64,000 nt of DNA from CALJXB01 sp965225935. Its GTDB lineage: Bacteria > Pseudomonadota > Alphaproteobacteria > Kiloniellales > JAKSDN01. A program made the translations under genes and the position numbers. The notes beneath the pieces are model-generated. The model ran no database searches, was not told the DNA's origin, and was given only the letters and a program-made list of their open reading frames with translations. Of this stretch, positions 35,694-42,587 are shown piece by piece (position 1 is the first letter of the stretch; every line of letters starts with the position of its first letter). The DNA lies in the NCBI GenBank assembly GCA_965225935.1, contig CBDDCC010000023.1:372001-436000 (forward strand). The letters run 5' to 3'.

Positions 35694-35961
35694 GGACCAA
35701 TCGACACTCAGGATGTGGTCTTTGGTATGAGCGCAATCGGTGCGCTGCTAGGAGCGAGGACACAGGACATGCAGCGCATATGCAAGGACGAGCGACGCGG
35801 CAGCGCGCCGACTGCGCCATATCCCTTCGGGACGGGGGCGATTTTGGCCCAGGCCGTCGTCGAGAAAGGCTTGTGGTGGACCGACACCACGGCGCCTTCC
35901 TCTCCTAGCCCTGGGCCAAAATCGCTCCCGCCAAAACCACATCCTGAGTGTCGATTGGTCC
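35694..35961. mobile_element. 268-bp TA-flanked MITE-like element
   Basis: The ends are 26-bp perfect inverted repeats (35694-35719 and 35936-35961; outer part GGACCAATCGACACTCAGGA). Each end is bordered by the dinucleotide TA (35692-35693 and 35962-35963), the target duplication of IS630/Tc1-mariner transposition. A second 16-bp perfect inverted repeat, GCGATTTTGGCCCAGG (35838-35853) and its complement (35910-35925), is nested inside. No transposase is encoded. It lies between nfeD and ubiD and fills most of that 434-bp gap. Its ends do not match those of the IS630 element at 38966, so the mobilising transposase is elsewhere. Confidence 0.7.
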
Positions 35962-35978
35962 TATGGAGGCCGTCCGTC

Positions 35979-36431
35979 TCAGGCGTTGTCGACCTTGAGG
36001 ATCGTGCCGTCGACGCCGGTGACCCGGATCTTGGTCCCGGCCGGCAGGTCCTCTTCGCCCTCGATCTTCCAGGTGGTGTCGTCCACCCGGATCTTGCCCT
36101 GGCCGTTGACGATGGCCTCCTTGAGGGTAAACGTGCGGCCCACGTACTGCTGGCCCCGTTTGTTCAGCATCGGCTGGTCGGTTTCCACCGGGTGGCGGCG
36201 CTGGTAGGCCTTCCAGGCGATCGCCGACGCCACGGTGAGGACCGCGAAGATCAGGAACTGGAACTCCCAGCTCATGTCCGGGAAGATCAACAGCACCAGG
36301 CCGACGATGCCCGCCGCCACGCCCATCCAGAGGAAGAAGGCGCCGGGGACGAAGGCCTCGATGACCAGCAGCAGGACGGCGGCGATCCACCATTGCCAGA
36401 ACTCGGCCTGTTCGAGGTATTCGATCAACAA
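35979..36431 (-). CDS. NfeD-family membrane protein
   Basis: A 150-residue short-form NfeD protein. Two or three N-terminal membrane segments (WWIAAVLLLVIEAFVPGAFFLWMGVAAGIVGLVLL and FQFLIFAVLTVASAIAW regions) precede a C-terminal OB-fold (YVGRTFTLKEAIVNGQGKI, DDTTWKIEGEEDLPAGTKIRVTGVDG). NfeD proteins work with SPFH/stomatin proteins in membrane microdomains, and the stomatin gene is directly upstream (43-bp gap). Confidence 0.9.
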   Translation of the reverse strand: MLIEYLEQAEFWQWWIAAVLLLVIEAFVPGAFFLWMGVAAGIVGLVLLIFPDMSWEFQFLIFAVLTVASAIAWKAYQRRHPVETDQPMLNKRGQQYVGRTFTLKEAIVNGQGKIRVDDTTWKIEGEEDLPAGTKIRVTGVDGTILKVDNA

Positions 36432-36473
36432 GTCGATGCTCCTTGCCTCAGGGATGTCCTAACCCGACCCGCT

Positions 36474-37520
36474 CTAGGCCTCGCCGCCCCAGGGGCCGGG
36501 CGCCGCGTTGCCGGTCTCGGGACGGGGCGTGCCGCCGCCGTTGCCGGGGCGCGGTCCGCCGCCGCCGCCGTTGAGGGAAGAGCGCGGGCCGCCGAAGGCC
36601 TCCTTCGCGATCTCCGCCACGCCGCCGATGGCGCCGATGACGCTGCTCGCCTCGAGCGGCAGGAAGAGGATCTTCTGATTGTTCGAGGTGGCGATCTGGC
36701 CGAGGGCGTCGACGTAGCGCTGGGCGACGAAGTAGTTGACCGCGGTCACGTTGCCCTGGGCGATCGAGTCGGAGACCATGGTGGTCGCCTTGGCCTCGGC
36801 CTGGGCCTCGCGCTCGCGGGCCTCGGCGTCGCGGTAGGCCGCCTCGCGGCGTCCCTCGGCGGCCAGGATCTGGGCCTGCTTGTCGCCCTCGGCGCGCAGG
36901 ATCTCGCCCTGGCGCTGGCCCTCGGCCTCGAGGATGGTGGCGCGCTTCTCGCGCTCGGCCTTCATCTGCCGGGCCATGGCGTCCACCAGGTCGCGCGGCG
37001 GGGTGATGTCCTTGATCTCGATGCGGGTCACCTTGATGCCCCAAGGCTCGGTCGCGTCGTCGACCACGTGGAGCAGCTCGGCGTTGATCTTGTCGCGCTG
37101 GGAGAGCAGCTCGTCCAGGTCCATCGAGCCCATGACGGTACGAATGTTGGTCATGGTCAGGTTGAGGACGGCGCGCTCCATATCGCGCACCTCGTAGGCG
37201 GCGCGGGGCGCGTCGATCACCTGGAAGAAGACCACCCCGTCGACCTGGACCAGGGCGTTGTCCTTGGTGATGACCTCCTGGGAGGGCACATCGAGCACCG
37301 TCTCCATCATGTTCATCTTCGCGCCGATCCGGTCGATGACCGGTACGATGAGATTGAGGCCGGGCGTGAGCGTGCGCGTGTAGCGCCCGAAGCGCTCGAC
37401 CGTCCATTCCGAACCCTGGGGCACCGACTTGATGCCCATCATGACCAGGACGATCGCGAACACCACGACGGCGATCACGAAGAAGGAGAAACCGGAGATA
37501 TCGAAGATGTCGAGCGGCAT
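36474..37520 (-). CDS. SPFH/stomatin-like protein (paraslipin, QmcA-type)
   Basis: A 348-residue membrane-anchored band-7 protein. An N-terminal hydrophobic anchor (SFFVIAVVVFAIVLVMMGI) is followed by the SPFH domain (VPQGSEWTVERFGRYTRTLTPGL; SQEVITKDNALVQVDGVVFFQV), a long Ala/Glu/Arg coiled-coil (KAEREKRATILEAEG) and a Gly/Pro-rich C-terminal tail. Such proteins oligomerise in the inner membrane and regulate proteases. It forms an operon with nfeD. GCGGAGGG precedes the ATG. Confidence 0.93.
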   Translation of the reverse strand: MPLDIFDISGFSFFVIAVVVFAIVLVMMGIKSVPQGSEWTVERFGRYTRTLTPGLNLIVPVIDRIGAKMNMMETVLDVPSQEVITKDNALVQVDGVVFFQVIDAPRAAYEVRDMERAVLNLTMTNIRTVMGSMDLDELLSQRDKINAELLHVVDDATEPWGIKVTRIEIKDITPPRDLVDAMARQMKAEREKRATILEAEGQRQGEILRAEGDKQAQILAAEGRREAAYRDAEAREREAQAEAKATTMVSDSIAQGNVTAVNYFVAQRYVDALGQIATSNNQKILFLPLEASSVIGAIGGVAEIAKEAFGGPRSSLNGGGGGPRPGNGGGTPRPETGNAAPGPWGGEA

Positions 37521-37938
37521 GGCGCCCTCCGCGGTTAACCTTGTTTGACGTGGCCGGCCGCCTTTTCTAAGGCGGCCCCCGGGGTTCCTAGCAGACCTTT
37601 CTTAACGACTTGCTTCCCGGTTGCGGGTCGAGCCCCAGCCCTGCCAGCCCCGGTTGGGGCGGCCCGGGTCCGCTCCCGCAGCCATCCGCCGCAGTCTAGC
37701 GCCAAATGGACCGGAACGTGGCGTCAAGAATTCGTTCAAGTTTTGGACAAGGCCGGAACTTGGGCGGCCTAAGTCCAGGTCTCAAACAACACAGTCCACA
37801 GTTTTTTCATATTTGGGTGAATTTTTTTTCTTAATTTTTCCGCATTAGTATGTTGCACTTAAATGGAGGCACCCAAATTTCGGGGTGGAGGTGGCCGCGG
37901 AGTCGAGCGGCCAGGGCATTTGAGAGGCGCGAAGAGCG
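37521..37938. other. gene-free region between qmcA and the DUF4170 gene
   Basis: About 420 bp with no credible gene. A perfect 9-bp stem GGCCGCCTT/AAGGCGGCC with loop TTCT (37556-37577) lies in the leader of the stomatin gene. The stretch 37800-37862 is strikingly AT-rich, with long T runs, in a GC-rich genome, and probably contains the promoter of the small plus-strand gene at 37939. A 89-codon plus-strand frame starting at 37850 overlaps that gene out of frame and is not convincing. Confidence 0.5.
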
Positions 37939-38151
37939 ATGGCGCAGTTTTGGGTGGTCGGTGGCGAGTACGCCGACACTCACTTCCACGAGGCGGTCGG
38001 CGGAAGTGAGGAATGGATTGGACCTTTCGACGATTACAAAGCAGCCAAGGAAGAGTGGGCCAAGCGGGCTTGGAATACCGTGGACGATTGCCACACCCGC
38101 TACCGGATCGAGCGCATAGATCCCGACGCGCCGCCGATCTGCACGGACTGA
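37939..38151 (+). CDS. DUF4170 domain-containing protein
   Basis: A 70-residue protein typical of alphaproteobacteria. Conserved parts are the N-terminal FWVVGGEYADTHF, the middle GPFDDYKAAKEEWAKRAW and the end VDDCHTRYRIERI. No signal peptide or membrane segment. The function is unknown. An AT-rich probable promoter lies just upstream, and a second small gene follows after 12 nt. Confidence 0.85.
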   Translation: MAQFWVVGGEYADTHFHEAVGGSEEWIGPFDDYKAAKEEWAKRAWNTVDDCHTRYRIERIDPDAPPICTD

Positions 38152-38163
38152 CAGCACTCAGCC

Positions 38164-38925
38164 GTGCCCTGGAAACTTCCGGACGAGGAGTCAGAGCTTC
38201 TGGCGCTCGCCAAGGATTACCCCTACTCGGCGCCCGATAGCTCCTACCTCTTCATGAACGGCGATGCCCGGCCGCTGGTCTCGGCCGGCCCGGTCGACTA
38301 CGAAGGGCGGGTCCCGGTGCTGGCGCACGGCTCCAACCGTTCCCCCCATCAGCTCAAGCGAAAGTTCGGCGAGGCCGCGGAGATCCCCGTCTCCTTCGCC
38401 TGGCTCGCCGACTACGACGTGGTCTACTCCGCCCACATCACCCAGTACGGCGCCATCGCCTCGACCCTCCAGCATCTACCGGGCACCCGGGTGCGCCTCG
38501 CGGTCAATTGGCTCGACCGGCGTCAGCTCACCCGCATGCACGAGACCGAGGGGCCCTCCAACTACGCCTTCGGGCGACTCGCCGGGATCGAGCTGGAGCT
38601 GGAACTGGGCCCCGAGACCCGGCGCAGCGAGGTCTTCGTCTACCTGGGCCGCAACGGCTGCCTCGACCTGGACGAGGGGCCGCTGGGCCTCTCGGCGGTG
38701 ACCGCCGAGGGCCGCAACCACAGGCACCACCACCAGCCGGACACGCTTGCCCTGGTGCGCGAGCGCCATCGGCCCGACCTGGTCCTCGACCACATGATCC
38801 TCGAGGCCGTGCGGCAGCCCGAGCGGCGCCTAGCGCTCACCGGCGAGATGAAGGCCCGCGCCGTCCCGGTCAACGCGCCCCACTTCGAGGAGCTGGGGAC
38901 GGACCTCCATCCCGAAGAGAGCTAG
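38164..38925 (+). CDS. conserved hypothetical protein, possibly gamma-glutamylcyclotransferase-like
   Basis: A 253-residue soluble protein starting at GTG 38164. It contains VPVLAHGSNRSPHQLKRKFG near residue 52, which recalls the YGSN loop of gamma-glutamylcyclotransferase folds, and NWLDRRQLTRMHETEG followed by Y, which recalls their LDxxEG segment. The C-terminal half (HRHHHQPDTLALVRERH) was not recognised. The catalytic Glu was not assigned, so the fold call is weak. Its TAG shares the palindrome CTAG with the original stop of the convergent methyltransferase. Confidence 0.6.
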   Translation: MPWKLPDEESELLALAKDYPYSAPDSSYLFMNGDARPLVSAGPVDYEGRVPVLAHGSNRSPHQLKRKFGEAAEIPVSFAWLADYDVVYSAHITQYGAIASTLQHLPGTRVRLAVNWLDRRQLTRMHETEGPSNYAFGRLAGIELELELGPETRRSEVFVYLGRNGCLDLDEGPLGLSAVTAEGRNHRHHHQPDTLALVRERHRPDLVLDHMILEAVRQPERRLALTGEMKARAVPVNAPHFEELGTDLHPEES

Positions 38926-38963
38926 GCGGGCCGGCCCCCGACCCGCCAGACCACGACGTTCCC
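38922..38963 (-). pseudogene. detached original C-terminus of the IS-interrupted methyltransferase
   Basis: On the minus strand this stretch reads GNVVVWRVGGRPA and a stop, in frame with the methyltransferase at 40019-40681 once the IS element and one TA copy are removed (ENADL joined to GNVVVWRV). The VWR ending is the normal end of this methyltransferase family. It is now separated from the gene body by about 1 kb. Confidence 0.8.
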
Positions 38964-39059
38964 TAGAGCGGTATGAGTTTGTATTGAATCGCTATTAGGG
39001 GTTCTCGACTCGTTCGATATTTGATTCAACATGTTGGCTGGAGAAGGAGGCCAGCCTGT

Positions 39060-39422
39060 ATGAGCAAGCCCTATTCGATGGACCTTCGTGAGCGTGTTGT
39101 AGGGGCTGTTGAGGAAGCTGGGCTTTCGCGTCGCCAGGCGGCGGCACGGTTTGGGGTATCGGTCTCGACGGCGATCAATTGGCTGCAGCGGTACCGGGCG
39201 ACGGGCAGCGTGGCCGCTGGTCAGATCGGCGGGCATCGTCCCAAGAAGATCGTCGGCGCCCATCGCGACTGGCTGATTGAGCGCTGCTCTGCGGGCGCCT
39301 TCACCTTGCGCGGGCTTCAGGGCGAGTTGGCGGCGCGCGGCCTTCGGGTGGACTACCGCACGGTCTGGAGCTTTGTGCACGGCGAGAAGCTGAGCTTCAA
39401 AAAAAACCGCCGTCGCCAGTGA
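39060..39422 (+). CDS. IS630-family transposase, frame A (DNA-binding part)
   Basis: 120 residues beginning MSKPYSMDLRERVV. It contains helix-turn-helix motifs (LSRRQAAARFGVSVSTAINWLQRY) and the linker TLRGLQGELAARG, the usual N-terminal half of IS630 transposases. It ends soon after LSFKKNRRRQ, directly after a run of eight A at 39399-39406; the frame one base ahead continues into the catalytic half. GGAGAAGGAGG precedes the ATG. Confidence 0.9.
   Translation: MSKPYSMDLRERVVGAVEEAGLSRRQAAARFGVSVSTAINWLQRYRATGSVAAGQIGGHRPKKIVGAHRDWLIERCSAGAFTLRGLQGELAARGLRVDYRTVWSFVHGEKLSFKKNRRRQ
39399..39406 (+). promoter_or_regulatory. A8 slippery run joining the two transposase frames
   Basis: Eight consecutive A lie at the point where the frame changes from A to B. 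Slippage at this run (loss of one A in the transcript, or a +1 ribosomal shift) would give a single full-length transposase, as in many IS630 elements. Confidence 0.6.
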
Positions 39423-39438
39423 GCGCGAGCGCCCGGAC

Positions 39439-40005
39439 GTGGCGCGCCGGCGCGCCCAGTGGAAGAAATACCGTGGCCGTATCGCCCCGGAGCGTCTGAT
39501 CTTCATCGACGAGACCTGGGCGCGGACCAACATGGCGCCGCTGCGGGGCTGGGCGCCGCGCGGCCGGAGGCTGCCGGCCAAGCTGCCGCACGGCAAGTGG
39601 AAGACCCTGACCTTCCTGGCCGCGCTGCGCCAGGACCGCATCGAGGCCCCCTGGCTGCTCGACGGACCCATCAACGGCGAACGTTTCCGCCTCTATGTGG
39701 AAAAGCTCCTGCTGCCCACCCTCAGGCCCGGCGATATCGTCATCATGGACAACCTGGGAAGCCACAAGTCCAAGGCCGTCAGGCAGGCGGTCCGTTCGGC
39801 CCAAGCCAGGCTCTTGTTCCTGCCCAAGTACTCGCCCGACTTGAACCCCATCGAGCAGGTCTTTTCCAAGCTCAAACACCGCCTCAGAACAGCCGCGGCC
39901 CGCACCCCGGACGACATCTGCGAGGCCATTGGCCAAATCCTCCCGACATTTAGCCCAGAGGAATGTGCCAACTACTTCAAAAACGCCGGATATGGCCTAG
40001 CCTAG
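39439..40005 (+). CDS. IS630-family transposase, frame B (DDE catalytic part)
   Basis: Catalytic half of the transposase. The DDE residues are visible in LIFIDETWARTN (first Asp), IVIMDNLGSHKS (second Asp) and PIEQVFSKLKH (Glu). The open frame extends upstream to the A8 run, so it is most likely made as a fusion with frame A; the GTG at 39439 is only a formal start. All catalytic residues look intact, so the element may still be active. Confidence 0.88.
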   Translation: MARRRAQWKKYRGRIAPERLIFIDETWARTNMAPLRGWAPRGRRLPAKLPHGKWKTLTFLAALRQDRIEAPWLLDGPINGERFRLYVEKLLLPTLRPGDIVIMDNLGSHKSKAVRQAVRSAQARLLFLPKYSPDLNPIEQVFSKLKHRLRTAAARTPDDICEAIGQILPTFSPEECANYFKNAGYGLA

Positions 40006-40681
40006 AGTCATCACGCTCTAGGTCCGCGTTCTCCAGCGCCGGGCTCGTGCGTGCGCCGCAGGCGATGACCCGCTCGAGGCCCCGCCTGGGCAGGTAAGCG
40101 CGCCCGGGATCGCCCACCAGGACATCCGCGCCCCCGGCCGCCTGGCGGCGGAGCCAGGGCCAGACCCGTTCGCCCAGAGCCCGGTCGTAGAAGACGTCGC
40201 CGGCCAGCACCAGGTCCCAGCGGCTTCTCCCGGACGATCCGGCAGCCACGGGCAGATCCGCCTCGACGACGGCGACCTCGGCGCCGTCGAGGGCCGCGTT
40301 GAGGGCGACCGCCGCGGCGGCGAAGGGATCGGTCTCGCTAGCCTCGACAGACGCAGCCCCGGCCCGGGCGGCGGCGATGGCCGCAAGGCCGCAGCCGGCG
40401 GCAAAGTCCAGCACCCGCTTGCCCGCGGCCGCTCGCGGACGGTCCAGCAGGTAACGGGCGAGCGCCTGGCCGCCGGCCCAGGCGAAGGCCCAGAAGGGGG
40501 CCGGCAGGCCGGCCTCGGCCAGCTCCTCTTCGCCGGCCTGCCAGAGCGGCAGTCCTTCGCTCGCCAGATGGAGGCGGATCTCCGGGACCAGGGGCGGCAC
40601 CTGAAGCCGGGTGTTGGCGCGCACGAAGGCGGCGGCGAGAGCCGGCCCCGTTCGCGGGTCAGGCGCCGGCAGCACCGGCAA
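39977..40681 (-). CDS. class I methyltransferase, 3' end replaced by IS630
   Basis: A 234-residue frame; residues up to ENADL (40019) are genuine and the last 14 (ERDD...RRF) come from the IS. The body resembles predicted nicotinamide N-methylase/ETFB lysine-methyltransferase-like proteins: VLDFAAGCGLAAIAAARAGA (SAM motif), ASETDPFA, DLVLAGDVFYD (DVFYD post-I motif). The lost C-terminus (GNVVVWRVGGRPA) sits at 38922-38963. The loss of a terminal beta-strand may impair folding. It overlaps the ubiA 3' end by 23 nt. Confidence 0.85.
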   Translation of the reverse strand: MPVLPAPDPRTGPALAAAFVRANTRLQVPPLVPEIRLHLASEGLPLWQAGEEELAEAGLPAPFWAFAWAGGQALARYLLDRPRAAAGKRVLDFAAGCGLAAIAAARAGAASVEASETDPFAAAAVALNAALDGAEVAVVEADLPVAAGSSGRSRWDLVLAGDVFYDRALGERVWPWLRRQAAGGADVLVGDPGRAYLPRRGLERVIACGARTSPALENADLERDDSRLGHIRRF

Positions 40682-41609
40682 GCGCCGCCTCGGCCAGGAG
40701 GCCGCCCAGCAGGATCCAGCCGACGAAGCGGTTCGACTTGAAGCGCGCGTGACACCCGGCGGGGTCCTCGATGTCGAGGCCGCGGACCTGCCAGGCGAAG
40801 TGCAGGGCCACCCCCGCGACCGCCAGCAGGTAGGGCCAGCCGAGCCCGGCCGTCAGCCCGGCCCCGGCCAGCAGCAGGACCGACCCGGCGTAGAAGCCGG
40901 CGACCCAGGGCCGGGTCCGCTCGCCCAGCTTGAGGGCCGAGGACTTCACGCCGATCAAGGCGTCGTCCTCCTTGTCCTGGTGGGCGTATATGGTGTCGTA
41001 GCCGAGGGTCCAGCAGATCCCGGCGGCGTAGAGCAGCAGCGGCGGCCAGCCGAGCCCGCCGGTGACCGCCGCCCAGCCCAGGAGCGCCCCCCAGTTGAAG
41101 GTCAAGCCGAGCCAGGCCTGGGGCCAGTAGGTAAAGCGCTTCATGAAGGGATAGGCGAAGACCAGCGGCAGGGCGGCCAGGCCCAGCAGCACCGCGAAGC
41201 CGTTGAGCTGAAGCAGCACCAGGAGTCCGGCCAGAAGCTGCAGCGCCAGGAAGACCAGGGCCTGGCGCGGCGTGATCTGGCCGCTCGGGATCGGCCGGCC
41301 GGCGGTGCGCGCGACCCGGGCGTCGAAGTCCCGGTCCGCCAGGTCGTTGAAGGTGCAGCCGGCGCTGCGCATGATCAGCGCGCCCGCGGCGAACAGCAGC
41401 GCCAGGCGCCAGTCCGGCCAGCTCCCGGCCGCGGCGGCGGCGAGCGCCAGGCTCCACCAGCAGGGAAAGAGCAGCAGCCAGGTGCCGATCGGCCGGTCGA
41501 AGCGGACCAGGCGCAGGTATGGCCGCGCCGCAGCGGGCGCGAGGCGGAGCGACCAGTGATCGCTCCGGATATCGCTGGCCGAGGTCTTCCTGCCGGCGTC
41601 CATGGTCAA
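40659..41609 (-). CDS. ubiA: 4-hydroxybenzoate polyprenyltransferase
   Basis: Integral-membrane prenyltransferase that attaches the polyprenyl tail to 4-hydroxybenzoate in ubiquinone synthesis; 316 residues, about eight to nine membrane helices. The two Asp-rich Mg-diphosphate motifs are CTFNDLADRDFDARV (NDxxDxxxD) and DTIYAHQDKEDD (DxxYxxxDxxDD). TGRPIPSGQ-type segment AGRPIPSG is present. ubiD lies 5 kb downstream on the same strand. Divergent from rsmE. Confidence 0.95.
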   Translation of the reverse strand: MTMDAGRKTSASDIRSDHWSLRLAPAAARPYLRLVRFDRPIGTWLLLFPCWWSLALAAAAAGSWPDWRLALLFAAGALIMRSAGCTFNDLADRDFDARVARTAGRPIPSGQITPRQALVFLALQLLAGLLVLLQLNGFAVLLGLAALPLVFAYPFMKRFTYWPQAWLGLTFNWGALLGWAAVTGGLGWPPLLLYAAGICWTLGYDTIYAHQDKEDDALIGVKSSALKLGERTRPWVAGFYAGSVLLLAGAGLTAGLGWPYLLAVAGVALHFAWQVRGLDIEDPAGCHARFKSNRFVGWILLGGLLAEAALAGAAGA

Positions 41610-41702
41610 ACCCGTGTCAGCGCCTTGCGGATGGGATTAGTGTTGGAGACGGGCGCAGAAAAAACAAGCGTGGCCCGGCAGAGCGGAAAGGAACGGCGGA
41701 CC

Positions 41703-42503
41703 GTGGCCCAATCGGCCGAGAGGATCGAGACGCGGCTCTACGTCGAGGCGGACCTGGGCGAGGGCGCCGCCGTCGGCCTCGACCACCCGCGGGCCCACTT
41801 CCTGCGCTCGGTGCTGCGCCTCAAGCGCGGCGCGCGGGTCGCTGTCTTCAACGGCCGCGACGGCGAATGGACCGCCCGCATCGACGCGCTCGGCAAGGGC
41901 TGGGCCTCGCTCGTCGTCGAGGAGCTACGCCGCGAGCAGCAGCCGGAACCGGACCTCTGGCTGCTGTTCGCGCCGATCAAGCGGGCGCGCCTCGACTTCC
42001 TGGTGGAGAAGGCGGTCGAGCTGGGAGTCTCCCGCCTGCAGCCGGTCATGACCCGGCACACGGCCGTCAGCCGGGTCAATCAGGAGCGCCTGGCCGCCAA
42101 CGCCCGCGAAGCGGCCGAGCAATGCGAGCGCCTGAGCCTGCCGGAGGTGGGAGAGGCGCGCCCTTTGTTCGACCTCATGGGCGACTGGCCGACGGCGCGC
42201 CGGCTTCTGGTCTGCAGCGAGCGGGGCGACGCCCGGCCGCTCGCCCGGGTGCTGGAGGGGGCGCTTGGAGGAGCGCCCGAGGGGGCGGCCGGCGCATCCG
42301 CGGCGCCCTGGGCCATCCTCACCGGGCCGGAAGGGGGCTTCGCGGCCTCGGAGCTTGACGGGCTCAGCAAACTGCCCTTTGTTACGCCCGTCGGTCTGGG
42401 CCCGCGCATTCTTCGGGCCGATACCGCGGCACTGTTCGCGCTTGCCTGCTGGCAGGCGCTGGTAGGAGACGGCGCGGCGAGGCCACCGGCGCGCGGGAGC
42501 TGA
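41703..42503 (+). CDS. rsmE: 16S rRNA (uracil(1498)-N3)-methyltransferase
   Basis: SPOUT-class methyltransferase that makes m3U1498; about 266 residues. Conserved parts are HFLRSVLRLKRG and VFNGRDGEWTA in the N-terminal PUA-like domain, KRARLDFLVEKAVELGVSRLQPVMTRHT, and the knot motifs TGPEGGF and LGPRILRADTAAL. The GTG at 41703 (AAAGGA upstream) fits the family N-terminus; an ATG at 41631 and a GTG at 41670 would extend it. Confidence 0.93.
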   Translation: MAQSAERIETRLYVEADLGEGAAVGLDHPRAHFLRSVLRLKRGARVAVFNGRDGEWTARIDALGKGWASLVVEELRREQQPEPDLWLLFAPIKRARLDFLVEKAVELGVSRLQPVMTRHTAVSRVNQERLAANAREAAEQCERLSLPEVGEARPLFDLMGDWPTARRLLVCSERGDARPLARVLEGALGGAPEGAAGASAAPWAILTGPEGGFAASELDGLSKLPFVTPVGLGPRILRADTAALFALACWQALVGDGAARPPARGS

Positions 42504-42587
42504 GTTCACCGCCCTCGACGCCGGCCCGCAATTTCCTCCGCATAGGACGAACACACAGGCGAACACTCTAGAGCGGGAAGGTTCACC

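Larger units (their letters stand above)
38966..40018 (+). mobile_element. IS630-family insertion sequence
   Basis: A 1053-bp element flanked by TA duplications (38964-38965 and 40019-40020). The ends are imperfect inverted repeats: left GAGCGGTATGAG, right (reverse strand) GAGCGTGATGAC. Inside is a two-frame DDE transposase. Removing the element plus one TA restores a continuous methyltransferase reading frame, which fixes both boundaries to the base. The element interrupts the 3' end of that gene. Confidence 0.9.

Noticed and set aside
42568..42580. CTCTAGAGCG before gshA, resembling the IS630 end
   Set aside because: Only the first few bases match and there is no partner end or transposase piece nearby, so it was not called an IS remnant.
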